Below are positions 50,461 through 59,996 of a DNA stretch of 64,000 nt, one piece after another. The position numbers were made by a program, and so were the translations under genes. Within the stretch, counting starts at the first letter, position 1. Each line of letters opens with the position of its first letter. The notes under the pieces are model-generated. The model was not told where the DNA came from, did not search any database, and worked only from the letters and a program-made list of their open reading frames with translations. Source of the stretch: Streptomyces sp. SW4 (GTDB lineage Bacteria; Actinomycetota; Actinomycetes; Streptomycetales; Streptomycetaceae); assembly GCA_003248315.1 (NCBI GenBank), contig QKWM01000004.1:1798001-1862000 (forward strand), given 5' to 3'.

Positions 50461-50504
50461 GGCGCGGGCGGGCGACGCGCCAATGCGCGCCGTCCGCCCG
50501 CGCC
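50461..50504 (-). terminator. 19-bp hairpin after hppA
   Basis: ggcgcgggcgggcgacgcg (50461-50479) pairs with 50486-50504, all Watson-Crick except two G-U pairs; loop of 6. 60 bases after the hppA stop. Confidence 0.75.
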
Positions 50505-50563
50505 TTGAGCCGGGGCCCGCACCCCTCGCGGCACGCGGGCCTGCGCCCCCGGTGTGCGCGGCC

Positions 50564-52978
50564 CTACGAAACCACCGCCGCGTCGGGGGACTTGGGCTCC
50601 CGGTCGGTGCCGCCCTCGTCGCCCATGGCGATGCCGCGCCGCTTCGAGACATAGACGGCGCCGATGACGACCACGGCCGCGAGGACCGCGATCAGCACCG
50701 GACGCCGACGCTCCGGTCGGCACCGTAGGAGAACTGGATGACGGCGGGTGCGATCAGCAGCGCCACCAGGTTCATCACCTTCAGCAGCGGGTTGATCGCC
50801 GGTCCCGCGGTGTCCTTGAACGGGTCGCCGACGGTGTCGCCGATCACGGTCGCCGCGTGGGCCTCGCTGCCCTTGCCGCCGTGGTGGCCGTCCTCGACGA
50901 GCTTCTTGGCGTTGTCCCAGGCGCCGCCGGAGTTGGCGAGGAACACCGCCATCAGCGTGCCCGCGCCGATCGCGCCGGCGAGGAACGCGCCGAGGGCGCC
51001 CACGCCGAGCGTGAACCCGATGAAGATGGGCGCCATCACGGCGAGCAGACCGGGCGTGGCGAGTTCCCGCAGGGCGTCCCTGGTGCAGATGTCGACGACC
51101 TTGCCGTACTCGGGTTTCTCGCTGTAGTCCATGATCCCGGGCTTCTCGCGGAACTGCCGCCGCACCTCGAAGACCACCGAACCCGCCGACCGGGACACCG
51201 CGTTGATCGCCAGCCCCGAGAAGAGGAAGACGACCGCCGCGCCCGCGATCAGCCCGACCAGGTTGTTGGGCTGGGAGATGTCCATCATCAGGCTCATCGG
51301 CGCGCCCTCGCCGCTGAGCCGTTCGCCCACGTCCCGGGCGCCGGAGGTGATGGCGTCCCGGTACGACCCGAACAGCGCCGCCGCCGCGAGGACGGCCGTG
51401 GCGATGGCGATGCCCTTGGTGATGGCCTTCGTGGTGTTGCCGACGGCGTCCAGGTCGGTGAGGACCTGCGCGCCCTCGCCCTCGACGTCGCCGGACATCT
51501 CCGCGATGCCCTGGGCGTTGTCGGAGACCGGCCCGAAGGTGTCCATCGCGACGATCACCCCGACCGTGGTGAGCAGCCCGGTGCCCGCCAGGGCCACCGC
51601 GAACAGCGCCAGCATGATCGACGTGCCGCCGAGCAGGAACGCCCCGTAGACGCCGAGGCCGATCAACAGGGCGGTGTAGACGGCCGATTCCAGACCGATG
51701 GAGATGCCGGCCAGGACGACGGTGGCGGGCCCGGTGAGCGAGGTCTTGCCGATGTCCTTGACGGGGCGCCGGGTGGTCTCGGTGAAGTAGCCGGTGAGCT
51801 GCTGGATCAGGGCGGCCAGCACGATGCCGATCGCCACCGCGACGAGCGCCAGGACGCGCGGGTCGCCGTTCTTCCCGGCGATCGCGGCGTCGGTGACGCC
51901 CTCCAGCTCGGAGTACTTCCCGGGCAGGTAGACGAAGACGGCCACCGCCACCAGCACCAGCGAGATCACCGCGGAGACGAAGAAGCCCCGGTTGATCGCG
52001 CTCATGCCGCTGCGGTCGGCCCGCCGGGGCGCCACCGCGAAGATGCCGATCATCGCCGTGACCACGCCGATCGCGGGGACGAGCAGCGGGAACGCGAGCC
52101 CGAGTCGCCGAAGGCCACCTTGCCGAGGATCAGCGCGGCGACCAGGGTCACGGCGTACGACTCGAAGAGGTCGGCCGCCATGCCGCGCAGTCGCCGACGT
52201 TGTCGCCCACGTTGTCGGCGATGGTCGCGGCATTGCGCGGATCGTCCTCCGGAATGCCCTGCTCGACCTTGCCGACCAGGTCGGCGCCGACGTCGGCGGC
52301 CTTGGTGAAGATGCCGCCGCCCACCCTCATGAACATCGCGATCAGGGCCGCACCGAGACCGAAGCCCTCCAGCACCTTCGGCGCGTCGGCCGCGTACACC
52401 AGCACCACGCAGGAGGCGCCCAGCAGGCCGAGCCCCACCGTGAACATGCCGACGACGCCACCCGTGCGAAACGCGATCTTCATCGCTTTGTGCGAGACGA
52501 GAGTGAGATCCTTTTTCGGCTCGCCGGGTCCCGGCGTCGCTTCCCGCGCCGCGGCGGCGACACGCACATTGCTGCGCACGGCGAGCCACATGCCGATATA
52601 GCCGGTGGCCGCCGAGAAGGCCGCGCCGATCAGGAAGAACACCGAACGCCCGGCCCGCTGATTCCAGTCGTCCGCGGGCAGCAGCATGAGCAGGAAGAAC
52701 ACGACGACGGCGAATACGCCGAGCGTGCGCAGCTGGCGCGCCAGATAGGCGTTCGCGCCTTCCTGGACGGCCGCCGCGATCTTCTTCATGCTGTCGGTTC
52801 CCTCGCCCGCCGCGAGCACCTGGCGCACCAGGACGCCCGCGACCACGAGTGCGGCCAGCGCCACGGCGGCGATGACCGCCACCATGGCCCGGTTGCCGTC
52901 GGTCAGCACGGCGGCCGCGAGAGTCGAGGAGTCGCCCCACTGATGAGGGTCCAACTGAGAGGTGGAAAGCCCCGCCAT
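50564..52978 (-). CDS. hppA: Proton-pumping membrane pyrophosphatase, three frame breaks
   Basis: About 805 residues with 16 or so membrane segments, ATG 52978 (MAGLSTSQLDPHQWGDSSTL). It couples PPi hydrolysis to proton export. Catalytic text: DVGADLVGKVEQGIPEDDPR, then ADNVGDNVGDCA and MAADLFESYAVTLV. The motif GNTTKAITKG has Lys at the position that is Ala in potassium-dependent enzymes, so this is the K+-independent type. Breaks near 52190, 52103 and 50702 each need one base; the corrected end is ...SPDAAVVS with TAG at 50564-50566. Its -10 (TACAAT) is at 53021-53026. Confidence 0.94.
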
Positions 52979-53020
52979 TCGTCCTCCTTGACGCTTGGGC
53001 TGAGCTCAAGATGTGGACGG

Positions 53021-53026
53021 ATTGTA
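53021..53026 (-). promoter_or_regulatory. Likely -10 of hppA
   Basis: TACAAT on the minus strand; a weak -35 (GTTTTG) lies 17 bp upstream. It gives a leader of about 36 bases carrying the AAGGAGG site. The rest of the 309-base gap 52979-53287 is AT-richer and holds a short inverted repeat AGTGAA-N4-TTCACT (53175-53190) and the terminator of the next gene. Confidence 0.55.
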
Positions 53027-53243
53027 GGTAACCGGAACCTGATCAAAACAGTGCGCGACAAATGGAATTGGCCTGTCAATCAGGAAAAGGTAATGCCTTG
53101 GAAGCATTCACCTCGGCGCGTACCGTGATCCAATTCTCGTGAGCCGGCGTGATCCCATTGCGGTGCCGCCGATAGTGAATTCCTTCACTTATCGTCCGCA
53201 CGCACCCACTGTATGCGTGAGCTGCGGTTTCCGCACATGACAA

Positions 53244-53266
53244 AGGGCCCTACGAGGTAGGGCCCT
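53244..53266 (-). terminator. Terminator of the anti-sigma gene
   Basis: agggcccta (53244-53252) pairs perfectly with 53258-53266, loop cgagg; on the minus strand the stem is followed by ttgtc. 22 bases after the stop codon. Confidence 0.8.
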
Positions 53267-53287
53267 GGGTCGGGAACGGCAGCGGCG

Positions 53288-53713
53288 TCAGGCCATCGGC
53301 ACGATCGGGGTCGTGGTCGGCCAGGTCATGCGGATCAGGCCGCCGTCCTCTCCGGCGGTGACCTCCACGTCGTCGACGAGCCCGCTGATGACCGCGAGGC
53401 CCATCTCGTCCTCCTCGGCCTCCACGTCGTCGCCGGCGCCCGCGGCACCGCCGGGGGTCGCGTGCGGCGCCTCGTCGCCGACCTCGATGGAGAACTGCTT
53501 CTCCTCCTCGATCAGCGACACCTTCACCGGCGCCGTGATGCCCACGCTCTGGTGCAGCCCGACGGCCCGGGTGCAGGCCTCACCGACGGCGAGCCTGACC
53601 TCGTCGAGGACGGCCTCGTCCACTCCGGCCCTGCGTGCCACCGCGGCCGCCACCAGCCGGGCGGTCCGGACGTGCTCGGGCAGCGCGCTGAAGCGGAGTT
53701 CGACGGTGGCCAT
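53288..53713 (-). CDS. Anti-sigma factor, RsbW-like (BldG partner)
   Basis: 141 residues, ATG 53713. GHKL-fold kinase/anti-sigma: N-box region VLDEVRLAVGEACTRAVGLH, then a divergent middle with an acidic loop (DDVEAEEDEMGLAVISGLVD) that keeps the G-x-x-x-I-x-x-L-V-D part. It lies directly after bldG; in S. coelicolor the corresponding protein binds BldG. Probably phosphorylates or is held by BldG and controls sigma factors for development and stress. Intact frame. Confidence 0.9.
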   Translation of the reverse strand: MATVELRFSALPEHVRTARLVAAAVARRAGVDEAVLDEVRLAVGEACTRAVGLHQSVGITAPVKVSLIEEEKQFSIEVGDEAPHATPGGAAGAGDDVEAEEDEMGLAVISGLVDDVEVTAGEDGGLIRMTWPTTTPIVPMA

Positions 53714-53829
53714 GCATCCCCCTCTGAGCTACGGGCGTGCGGTATCGGGGGGCCGGGCCGCCGAAAGCCCGGCCCCCCGGTTCGACTCGGCGTCCCGGGC
53801 CACGCGGGCCCGGGACTCGCTGCCGGTCG

Positions 53830-54171
53830 TCAGTCGGTGGCCGCCACCGCTTCCTCGACCGAGGTGTGGATCGGGAACACCTTGGTGAGGCCGGTGATAC
53901 GGAAGATCTTGAGAATGCGCTCCTGGTTGCAGACCAGGCGGAGCGAGCCCTCGTGGGCACGCACCCGCTTCAGGCCGCCGACCAGCACGCCGAGCCCGGT
54001 GGAGTCGAGGAAGTCCACGCCCTCCATGTCGACGACGAGGTGGAAACTCCCGTCGTTCACCAGCTCGACCAGCTGCTCGCGCAGCTTGGGCGCGGTGTAT
54101 ACGTCAATTTCGCCACCGACCTCGACGACCGTGCGATCGCCGACGGTACGGGTCGACAGGGACAGGTCCAC
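53830..54171 (-). CDS. bldG: Anti-sigma factor antagonist BldG
   Basis: 113 residues, GTG 54171. Single STAS domain: [20 protein letters not shown] and [20 protein letters not shown]. Ser57 in DST is the phosphorylation site needed for aerial hyphae and antibiotic production in S. coelicolor; the whole sequence matches my recollection of BldG nearly everywhere. Cotranscribed with the anti-sigma gene (116 bases between), divergent from the helicase gene. Intact frame. Confidence 0.97.
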
Positions 54172-54255
54172 GGATCCTCCAGCACCTTGCTATCGAGCGG
54201 TCGTCCCTCGGGGGACATTCGGCTTCGGAGCCCCCAGGACGGTTCGCCAGCCGCG

Positions 54256-56778
54256 ATGGCATTCAATCACTTACCGGCAGGCGTGCACGACGCCTTCCTC
54301 CCATTGTCCGTCACGCCGGTGACACACTCGATGCCGATGGCCAAGAATCACCGATCCGATCGACCCTCCGCGGGCCCCTGTCCCGGCCGGAACCGCGCAC
54401 GGTGCTGGGCCGGCTGGCCGCGGGACCGAGCCGGGCGTCGCGCATCACTCATACGGAGCACTTGCCCCGCGAGCGGGTCGCCATGCCCTCTGGCCGGACC
54501 GGATTCGCCCCGAGGTCGTCGCGGCCGTGCGGGCGGCGGGCATCGAGCATCCCTGGGCCCACCAGGCACGCGCCGCCGAGCACGCCCTGGACGGCGACTG
54601 CGTGGTCGTCGCCACGGGCACCGCCTCCGGCAAGTCCCTCGCCTACCTGGTGCCGGTCCTGTCCACCCTGCTGGACGGCTCCGAGGCGCCGAACGGCCGG
54701 GGCGCCACCGCCCTGTACCTGGCGCCGACCAAGGCGCTCGCCGCGGACCAGTGCCGATCGGTGAAGGAACTTTCACAGCCGCTCGGCGCGTCGGTGCGCG
54801 CCGCGGTCTACGACGGCGACACCCCGTTCGAGGAACGCGAGTGGATCCGCCAGTACGCCACCTACGTGCTGACCAACCCGGACATGCTGCACCGGGGCAT
54901 CCTCCCCTCCCATCCCCGCTGGGCCTCCTTCCTCAAGGCGCTGAAGTACGTCGTCGTCGACGAGTGCCACACCTACCGCGGCGTCTTCGGCTCCCACGTC
55001 GCACAGGTGCTGCGCCGGCTGCGCAGGCTGTGCGCCCGCTACGGCTCCTCGCCCGTCTTCCTGCTGGCCTCCGCCACCGCCGCGGAGCCCGCGGTGGCCG
55101 CCCGCCGGCTCACCGGTCTGCCGGTCGTGGAGGTGGCCGACGACGCCTCACCCCGTGGTGAACTGGTGTTCGCCCTCTGGGAGCCGCCGCTGACCGAGCT
55201 GGAGGGCGAGAAGGGCGCGCCCGTCCGCCGCACGGCCACCGCGGAGGCCGCCGACCTGCTCACCGACCTCACCGTGCAGGGCATGCGCTCGATCACCTTC
55301 GTCCGCTCCCGGCGCGGCGCCGAGCTGATCTCCGTCATCGCGCAGGAGCGCCTGGGCGAGGTCGACCGCTCCCTGGCCGGGCGTGTCGCGGCCTACCGGG
55401 GCGGTTACCTGCCCGAGGAGCGCCGCGCCCTGGAACGCGCCCTCCATTCGGGTGAACTCCTCGGCCTGGCGGCCACCAGCGCCCTCGAACTCGGCGTCGA
55501 CATCTCCGGCCTCGACGCCGTGGTCATCGCCGGCTATCCCGGCACCCGGGCCTCGCTGTGGCAGCAGGCCGGGCGGGCCGGCCGGTCCGGGCAGGGCGCC
55601 CTGGCGGTGCTGGTCGCCCGCGACGACCCGCTGGACACCTATCTCGTCCACCATCCCGAGGCCCTGTTCGACCAACCGGTGGAATCCACCGTCCTCGACC
55701 CCGACAACCCCTACGTCCTCGCCCCGCACCTGTGCGCCGCGGCGGCCGAGCTGCCGCTGACCGACGACGACCTGAAACTGTTCGGCCCCGCCTGCGAGGA
55801 ACTGCTCCCGCAGCTGGAGGCCGCCAGGCTGCTGCGCCGCCGGACCCGGGCCTGGCACTGGACCCGCCGGGAACGGGCCGCCGACCTCACCGACATCCGC
55901 GGCGAGGGCGGGCGGCCGGTGCAGGTCGTGGAGTCCGGCACCGGCCGGCTGCTGGGCACGGTCGACGCCGGCGCCGCCCACACGACCGTCCACGAAGGCG
56001 CCGTGCACCTGCACCAGGGCCGTACGTACCTGGTGCGGTCACTGGACCTGGAGGAGTCGGTCGCCCTGGTGGAACAGGCCTCCCCGTCGTACTCGACGGT
56101 GGCCCGCGACACCACGTCCGTCTCGGTCCTGGAGACCGACATCGAGGTCCCGTGGGGCGACGGCCGCCTGTGCTACGGCTCGGTCGAGGTCACCAACCAG
56201 GTGGTCTCCTTCCTGCGCCGGCGCCTGATCACCGGCGAGGTGCTGGGCGAGACGAAACTCGACCTCCCTCCTCGGACGCTGCGCACCCGGGCCGTGTGGT
56301 GGACGGTGACCGAGGACCAGCTGGACGCCGCCCGCATCGGCCCCGAGATCCTCGGCGGCGCCCTGCACGCCGCCGAGCACGCGTCCATCGGCATGCTGCC
56401 GCTCTTCGCGACCTGCGACCGCTGGGACATCGGCGGCGTCTCCGTGCCGCTGCACCCCGACACGCTGCTGCCGACGGTCTTCGTCTACGACGGCCACCCC
56501 GGCGGGGCGGGCTTCGCCGAGCGTGCCTTCCACACCGCCCGCGAGTGGCTCACCGCGACCCGCGAGGCCATCGCCTCCTGCGAGTGCGACGCCGGCTGCC
56601 CGTCCTGCATCCAGTCCCCCAAGTGCGGCAACGGCAACGACCCGCTCCACAAGAGAGGCGCGGTACGCCTGCTGACGGTGCTGCTGCGGGGGCGGCGGAG
56701 GGGGAGGGGGAGGGCGCGGCCGGAGGGCTGGGGGTGCCCCCGGCCCCTGGGGCGCCCCAAGGGCCGGGGGCGGCCTAG
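54256..56778 (+). CDS. MrfA/YprA-type DEAD-like helicase, three frame breaks
   Basis: Superfamily 2 helicase with DUF1998 zinc domain, about 840 residues. ATG 54256 (MAFNHLPAGVHDAFLPLS). Motifs: Q-like HPWAHQARAAEHAL, I ATGTASGKSLAYL, II VVVDECHTYRG, III LLASATAAEP, V LAATSALELGVDISGLDAVV, VI QQAGRAGRSGQGAL. The C-terminal four-Cys cluster CECDAGCPSCIQSPKCGNGN marks the MrfA/Hrq1 family, which repairs mitomycin-type damage. Breaks near 54370, 54466 and 56695. The corrected end is ...GAPQGPGAA with TAG 56776-56778; without correction the frame runs into the repeats downstream. Divergent from bldG. Confidence 0.9.
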
Positions 56779-56782
56779 AGGT

Positions 56783-56846
56783 CGGGGCAGCTCAGGGGCG
56801 GGGCAGCTCAGGGGCGGGGCAGCTCAGGGGCGGGGCAGCTCAGGGG
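56783..56846. repeat. Four exact 16-bp tandem repeats
   Basis: cggggcagctcagggg occurs four times without a gap, starting 4 bases after the helicase stop and ending 43 bases before the stop of the convergent gene at 56889. It may help termination between the convergent genes. Confidence 0.9.
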
Positions 56847-56888
56847 GCGGGGCGGTCCGAGGCCCAGGCGGTCCGAGGGCCGGGCGTC

Positions 56889-57359
56889 TCAGGGGTCGCC
56901 AGGTGTGGCGTCGACGTCGGGGGACGGGGCGGGAGCCCGGGGCTCGGCCGGCGTCGGAGCCTCCGACGCCGGTCCCGCCCGTGACCTGATCTCCGCCGCG
57001 AACGGGCCACGGCCCGACGCCGCCGTCACGTCCGAGACGGGGCCGGTGAGCACGCACCGCACGAGCCGGGTGCTCTGTGCCCGCGCGATCCGCTCGGCCC
57101 GGGCGCAGGCTGCCGTGCCGCCCTGCGACCAGTGGTCCGCCGCCGCGAGCGCCGCGAGATCGGCGCCGGCGGCCGCCCGGTGCCGGGCCACGACGGCCTG
57201 TCCCAGGGCGAGCACGACACCGAAGACGAGGCACAGGACGGCGACGGCACCGACGCTCCAGACGGTGGCCGAGCCCCGGTCGGCCACCGACGTCCGCCGG
57301 ACCGCACCCGGCCCGGCACGGCGGCCCATGCTCCGCCGCACCTCGCCCTCACCCCTCAT
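56889..57359 (-). CDS. TadE/TadG-like secreted pseudopilin (Rv3654c type)
   Basis: About 156 residues. ATG 57359 overlaps the end of the TadE-like gene by 11 bases. Arg-rich start, then RGSATVWSVGAVAVLCLVFG, a pilin-like hydrophobic helix preceded by Gly-Ser, and GQAVVARHRAAAGADLAALA, the hallmark of the Rv3654c-type helicase/secretion-neighbourhood family. Two Cys in the outer domain (ACARAERIARAQ, RCVLTG). Pro-rich end. Exported through the Tad-like machinery encoded upstream, by analogy. Confidence 0.8.
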   Translation of the reverse strand: MRGEGEVRRSMGRRAGPGAVRRTSVADRGSATVWSVGAVAVLCLVFGVVLALGQAVVARHRAAAGADLAALAAADHWSQGGTAACARAERIARAQSTRLVRCVLTGPVSDVTAASGRGPFAAEIRSRAGPASEAPTPAEPRAPAPSPDVDATPGDP

Positions 57360-57896
57360 GACCCCGCCCCGGCTTCCCCGTCGAGCCCTCCAACGGATCC
57401 TCCGCCGAGGGCTGGGCCGGAGCCTCCGCCGCGGGCTGGCCCGGAGCCTCCGCCGCGGGCTGGCCCGGAGCCTCCGCCGCGGGCTGGGCCGGATCCCCGC
57501 CGAGGGCCGGGCCGGAGCCCCCTCCGAGGGCTGTCCCAAGCCCTCCACCGACGCCACGGCCTCCTCCCGTACCTCGAACGGCAGCCCCTTCAACCACCGC
57601 GGCGCGGCCACCACGACCACACGGACCCGGCCCGCCTCCCGGCTGACGGTGATCCGCGCGCCGCGTGGTGCAGCCTCCCGGGCTGCCGTGACGACCGCGT
57701 CGGCAGGGTCCTGCCGGGCCGCCGCGCGGGCCCCTGTCCGGGCCGCGTCCACACACTGGATCTGCGCGGCCACCACGAGCAGACACCCCACCAGCGCCAT
57801 CGCGAAGAGCACCAGCACCGGCAGCACCATCGCCGTCTCCGCCGTCACGAACCCCTGGTCGGAGGCCCGCCTCCCGCTCCTCTCACATCCGCGCAT
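57349..57896 (-). CDS. TadE-like pilus assembly protein, one frame break
   Basis: About 182 residues, ATG 57896, overlapping the DUF4244 stop by 14 bases. N-terminal QGFVTAETAMVLPVLVLFAM with the TadE glutamate (E after TA), then a conserved CVDAARTGARAAARQ stretch. The tail has 24-bp DNA repeats (57397-57515) read as APGQPAAE units. One repeat unit is 23 bp instead of 24, which breaks the frame near 57500; correcting it gives the stop at 57349-57351. Uncorrected, the frame runs on into the next gene and falsely fuses the two. Confidence 0.8.
57397..57515. repeat. 24-bp tandem repeats in the TadE-like tail
   Basis: Four 24-bp units (agcctccgccgcgggctggc plus ccgg, and variants) at 57397, 57421, 57445, 57469 and a fifth of 23 bp at 57493. 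They encode Ala/Pro/Gln/Glu-rich octapeptides in the gene frame. Confidence 0.85.
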
Positions 57897-58071
57897 CGAG
57901 CGCCTGCTTCACGATGCTCTGCAACTCCGCGCTGACCGCTCCACTGGTCAGCACCTTGTAGAGGACGACGGCGAACGCCACCGCCGCGACGATGCCCATC
58001 GCGTACTCCGACGTGACCATCCCCGTGTCCCGCCGCGCCGCGCGCAGCCTTGCCCGTACCGCCTGTCGCAT
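57883..58071 (-). CDS. DUF4244 Flp-pilin-like peptide
   Basis: 62 residues, ATG 58071. Short basic leader RARLRAARRDTG, then MVTSEYAMGIVAAVAFAVVL, a pilin-like helix with Glu at +5-like position, and a polar end SAELQSIVKQALDARM. Matches DUF4244, the small pilin-like partner in actinobacterial Tad-like loci. Likely the major subunit or a pseudopilin. Intact. Confidence 0.88.
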   Translation of the reverse strand: MRQAVRARLRAARRDTGMVTSEYAMGIVAAVAFAVVLYKVLTSGAVSAELQSIVKQALDARM

Positions 58072-58186
58072 GACAACCCCCGTGAGGTTCCGTTCCGTTG
58101 TTCGTGCTCTGTTCGCTTCGCTCGATCGCCTGTCACGACGCTCACCGCCGCCCGACGGCCCAGCCGCCCGGCTGTCCGGCCACCCG

Positions 58187-59109
58187 TCATCGACCACCCC
58201 CGCCCAGCACTCCGCCCGCCAGGCCGAGGACCACCGGCAGTACGCCCACGGCGATGAAGGCGGGCAGGAAGCACATGCCGACCGGCGCGGTGACCATGAC
58301 GGCCGCGCGGCGTGCCCGGGCCGTCGTGGTCCGCGCCCAGTCGGCACGGGCCTGTGCCGCCAGCCGCGCGACCGGCCCGGCGGCGGGCAGCCCCGACACT
58401 TCGGCCCGCTCCAGCAGCCGCGCCAGGGCCCCGGCGCCGGGCAGCGCGGCCAGCGCGTGCCAGGCACCGCCCGGCTCGCCGCCGAGCCGTACCTCCGCGG
58501 CACCCCGCGCCAGCGCCTGGCCGACCGGTCCGCCGAGCGCCTCGCCCACGGCCCGGGCGGCGGCCACCGGTGCGGCCCCCGCCGCGATGCAGGCCGCCAG
58601 GAGATCGGCGGCGAGCGGCAGTTGACGGGCCGCGGCCGCGGCGCCGGCTCCCGTGGCGCCCGCCGTGGGCACCACCGCACCCCGGCCATCCGGCGGCGGC
58701 GCCACCACCACAGCCCGGCAGCGGCGGCCGCTCCCACGGCGGCGCCGGCGGCACCTCCGGCCAGGGCCCACCCGGCGCACACGGTCCCCACCAGCGGCAG
58801 CCAGGCGCGCACGGCCACGGCCAGATCGGCGCCCGGGGCGGCGCGCGGCCCGGCCGCGCCCAGCAGGACGGTGAGCCTGCGCCGTACCCGCCGGCCCCGC
58901 CGTACCGAGCCCAGCCGACGGGCGGCCCAGCCGAAGACCAGCACCGCCACCAGGGCCGCTCCCGCGAACGTCCCCACCCTGTGGACAAGGTCCCCGCCGT
59001 GCACAAGACTCCCGCCGTGCACCAGGTCCGCGCCGTGCACAAGACTCCCGCCGTGCACCAGGTCCGCGCCGTGCACCAGGCTCCCGCTGTGCAGAAGGTC
59101 CCCGCTCAT
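58187..59109 (-). CDS. TadC-like type II/IV secretion membrane protein, one frame break
   Basis: About 307 residues, ATG 59109 overlapping the TadB stop (ATGA). The first 45 residues are six-residue repeats LVHGAD/LVHGGS, unlike any Tad protein I know. Then GTFAGAALVAVLVFGWAA, the T2SSF core DLLAACIAAGAAPVAAARAV and ALARLLERAEVSGLPAAGPV, and C-terminal helices MVTAPVGMCFLPAFIAVGVL. One base lost near 58656. Inner-membrane platform of the pilus machine together with TadB. Confidence 0.83.
58976..59100. repeat. 18-bp repeats coding (LVHGxx)n in tadC
   Basis: Seven units of about 18 bp built on gtgcac-aag/cag-gtccgc/actcccgc, giving LLHSGS, LVHGAD, LVHGGS, LVHGAD, LVHGGS, LVHGGD, LVHRVG at the N-terminus of the TadC-like protein. 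Confidence 0.85.
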
Positions 59110-59996
59110 CCGGCCGCCTCCGCTCCCCGCACGATCCGCATCGCCCACCACAGCCCCAGCGCCTCCAGCACCGCTCCGGCCACCAGGCAGCCCAGTCCCG
59201 CACCGGTGTGCAGCAACACGCGCAACGGGTCGGCGCCCATCGCGAACCCGAGGAGCAGGCCCAGGGCCGGCAGGCCCGCGAGCATCACCGCCGTGGCGCG
59301 GGCTCCCGCCAGCTGGGCCCGCAGGTCCAGCCGCTGGTCCCGCTCGGCGCGCAGGGCTCCCTCCAGCCGGTCCAGCCCGTCCGCGAGCCCCGCACCCTGG
59401 TCCACCGCCACCCGCCAGCAAGCCGCGAGCCCTCGCAGCCCCTCGGCGCCGGGCTCGCGGGCCGCCGCAGCCAGGGCGGCGGGAACGTCACCGCCGAACC
59501 GGGCCGCCGCCAGCACCGCCCCGGCCAGCCCGCCGAGTCCGCCGGACTCCCGCGCCGCCCACAGCAACGCCTCCCCGGGCTGCCGCCCCGCCCGCACTTC
59601 CCCGGCGAGCACCGCACACAGCGCGATCACCGCCTCCTGCCGGTCCTCCCGCAGGCGCCTGGCCCGCGCCGCCCGCCGGAGCCGGCGCACCACCGGCACC
59701 CCGGCCGCACCGGCGATCACGGGCACCGGCGAGGCGGTCGGCAGCGCCAGCAGCAGGCCGGCCACCAGCAGCCACCACTCCGGACGCAGCCGTCCCCGGA
59801 CCCTGCGCAGCGCGTCCGCGATCCGGCGGGCAACCGGCGGGTCGGCCCCGACCGTCCCACCGCCCGCGAGCAGCAACCGCGCCCGCCGCGCCCCGGGATA
59901 CCAGCCGCCCGCCAGCCATACGACCGCCCCCAGGCACGCCACGGCCGCGCTCCTCGACAGCTCCCCCATCAGCTCACTCGTCCCGGTCGTCAGCAC
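59106..59996 (-). CDS. TadB-like type II/IV secretion membrane protein
   Basis: 296 residues, GTG 59996, overlapping the TadA stop by 7 bases. Membrane segments SRSAAVACLGAVVWLAGGWY, PEWWLLVAGLLLALPTASPV and the last two in LAGLPALGLLLGFAMGADPL and GAGLGCLVAGAVLEALGLWW. T2SSF domain: IALCAVLAGEVRAGRQPGEA and WRVAVDQGAGLADGLDRLEG. Works with TadC as the platform driven by the TadA ATPase. Intact frame. Confidence 0.88.
   Translation of the reverse strand: MLTTGTSELMGELSRSAAVACLGAVVWLAGGWYPGARRARLLLAGGGTVGADPPVARRIADALRRVRGRLRPEWWLLVAGLLLALPTASPVPVIAGAAGVPVVRRLRRAARARRLREDRQEAVIALCAVLAGEVRAGRQPGEALLWAARESGGLGGLAGAVLAAARFGGDVPAALAAAAREPGAEGLRGLAACWRVAVDQGAGLADGLDRLEGALRAERDQRLDLRAQLAGARATAVMLAGLPALGLLLGFAMGADPLRVLLHTGAGLGCLVAGAVLEALGLWWAMRIVRGAEAAG

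Noticed and set aside
56889..57896. A natural 335-residue fusion of two TadE-like proteins
   Set aside because: The fusion depends on a 23-bp unit in a 24-bp repeat; correcting it restores two genes with an overlapping stop and start.
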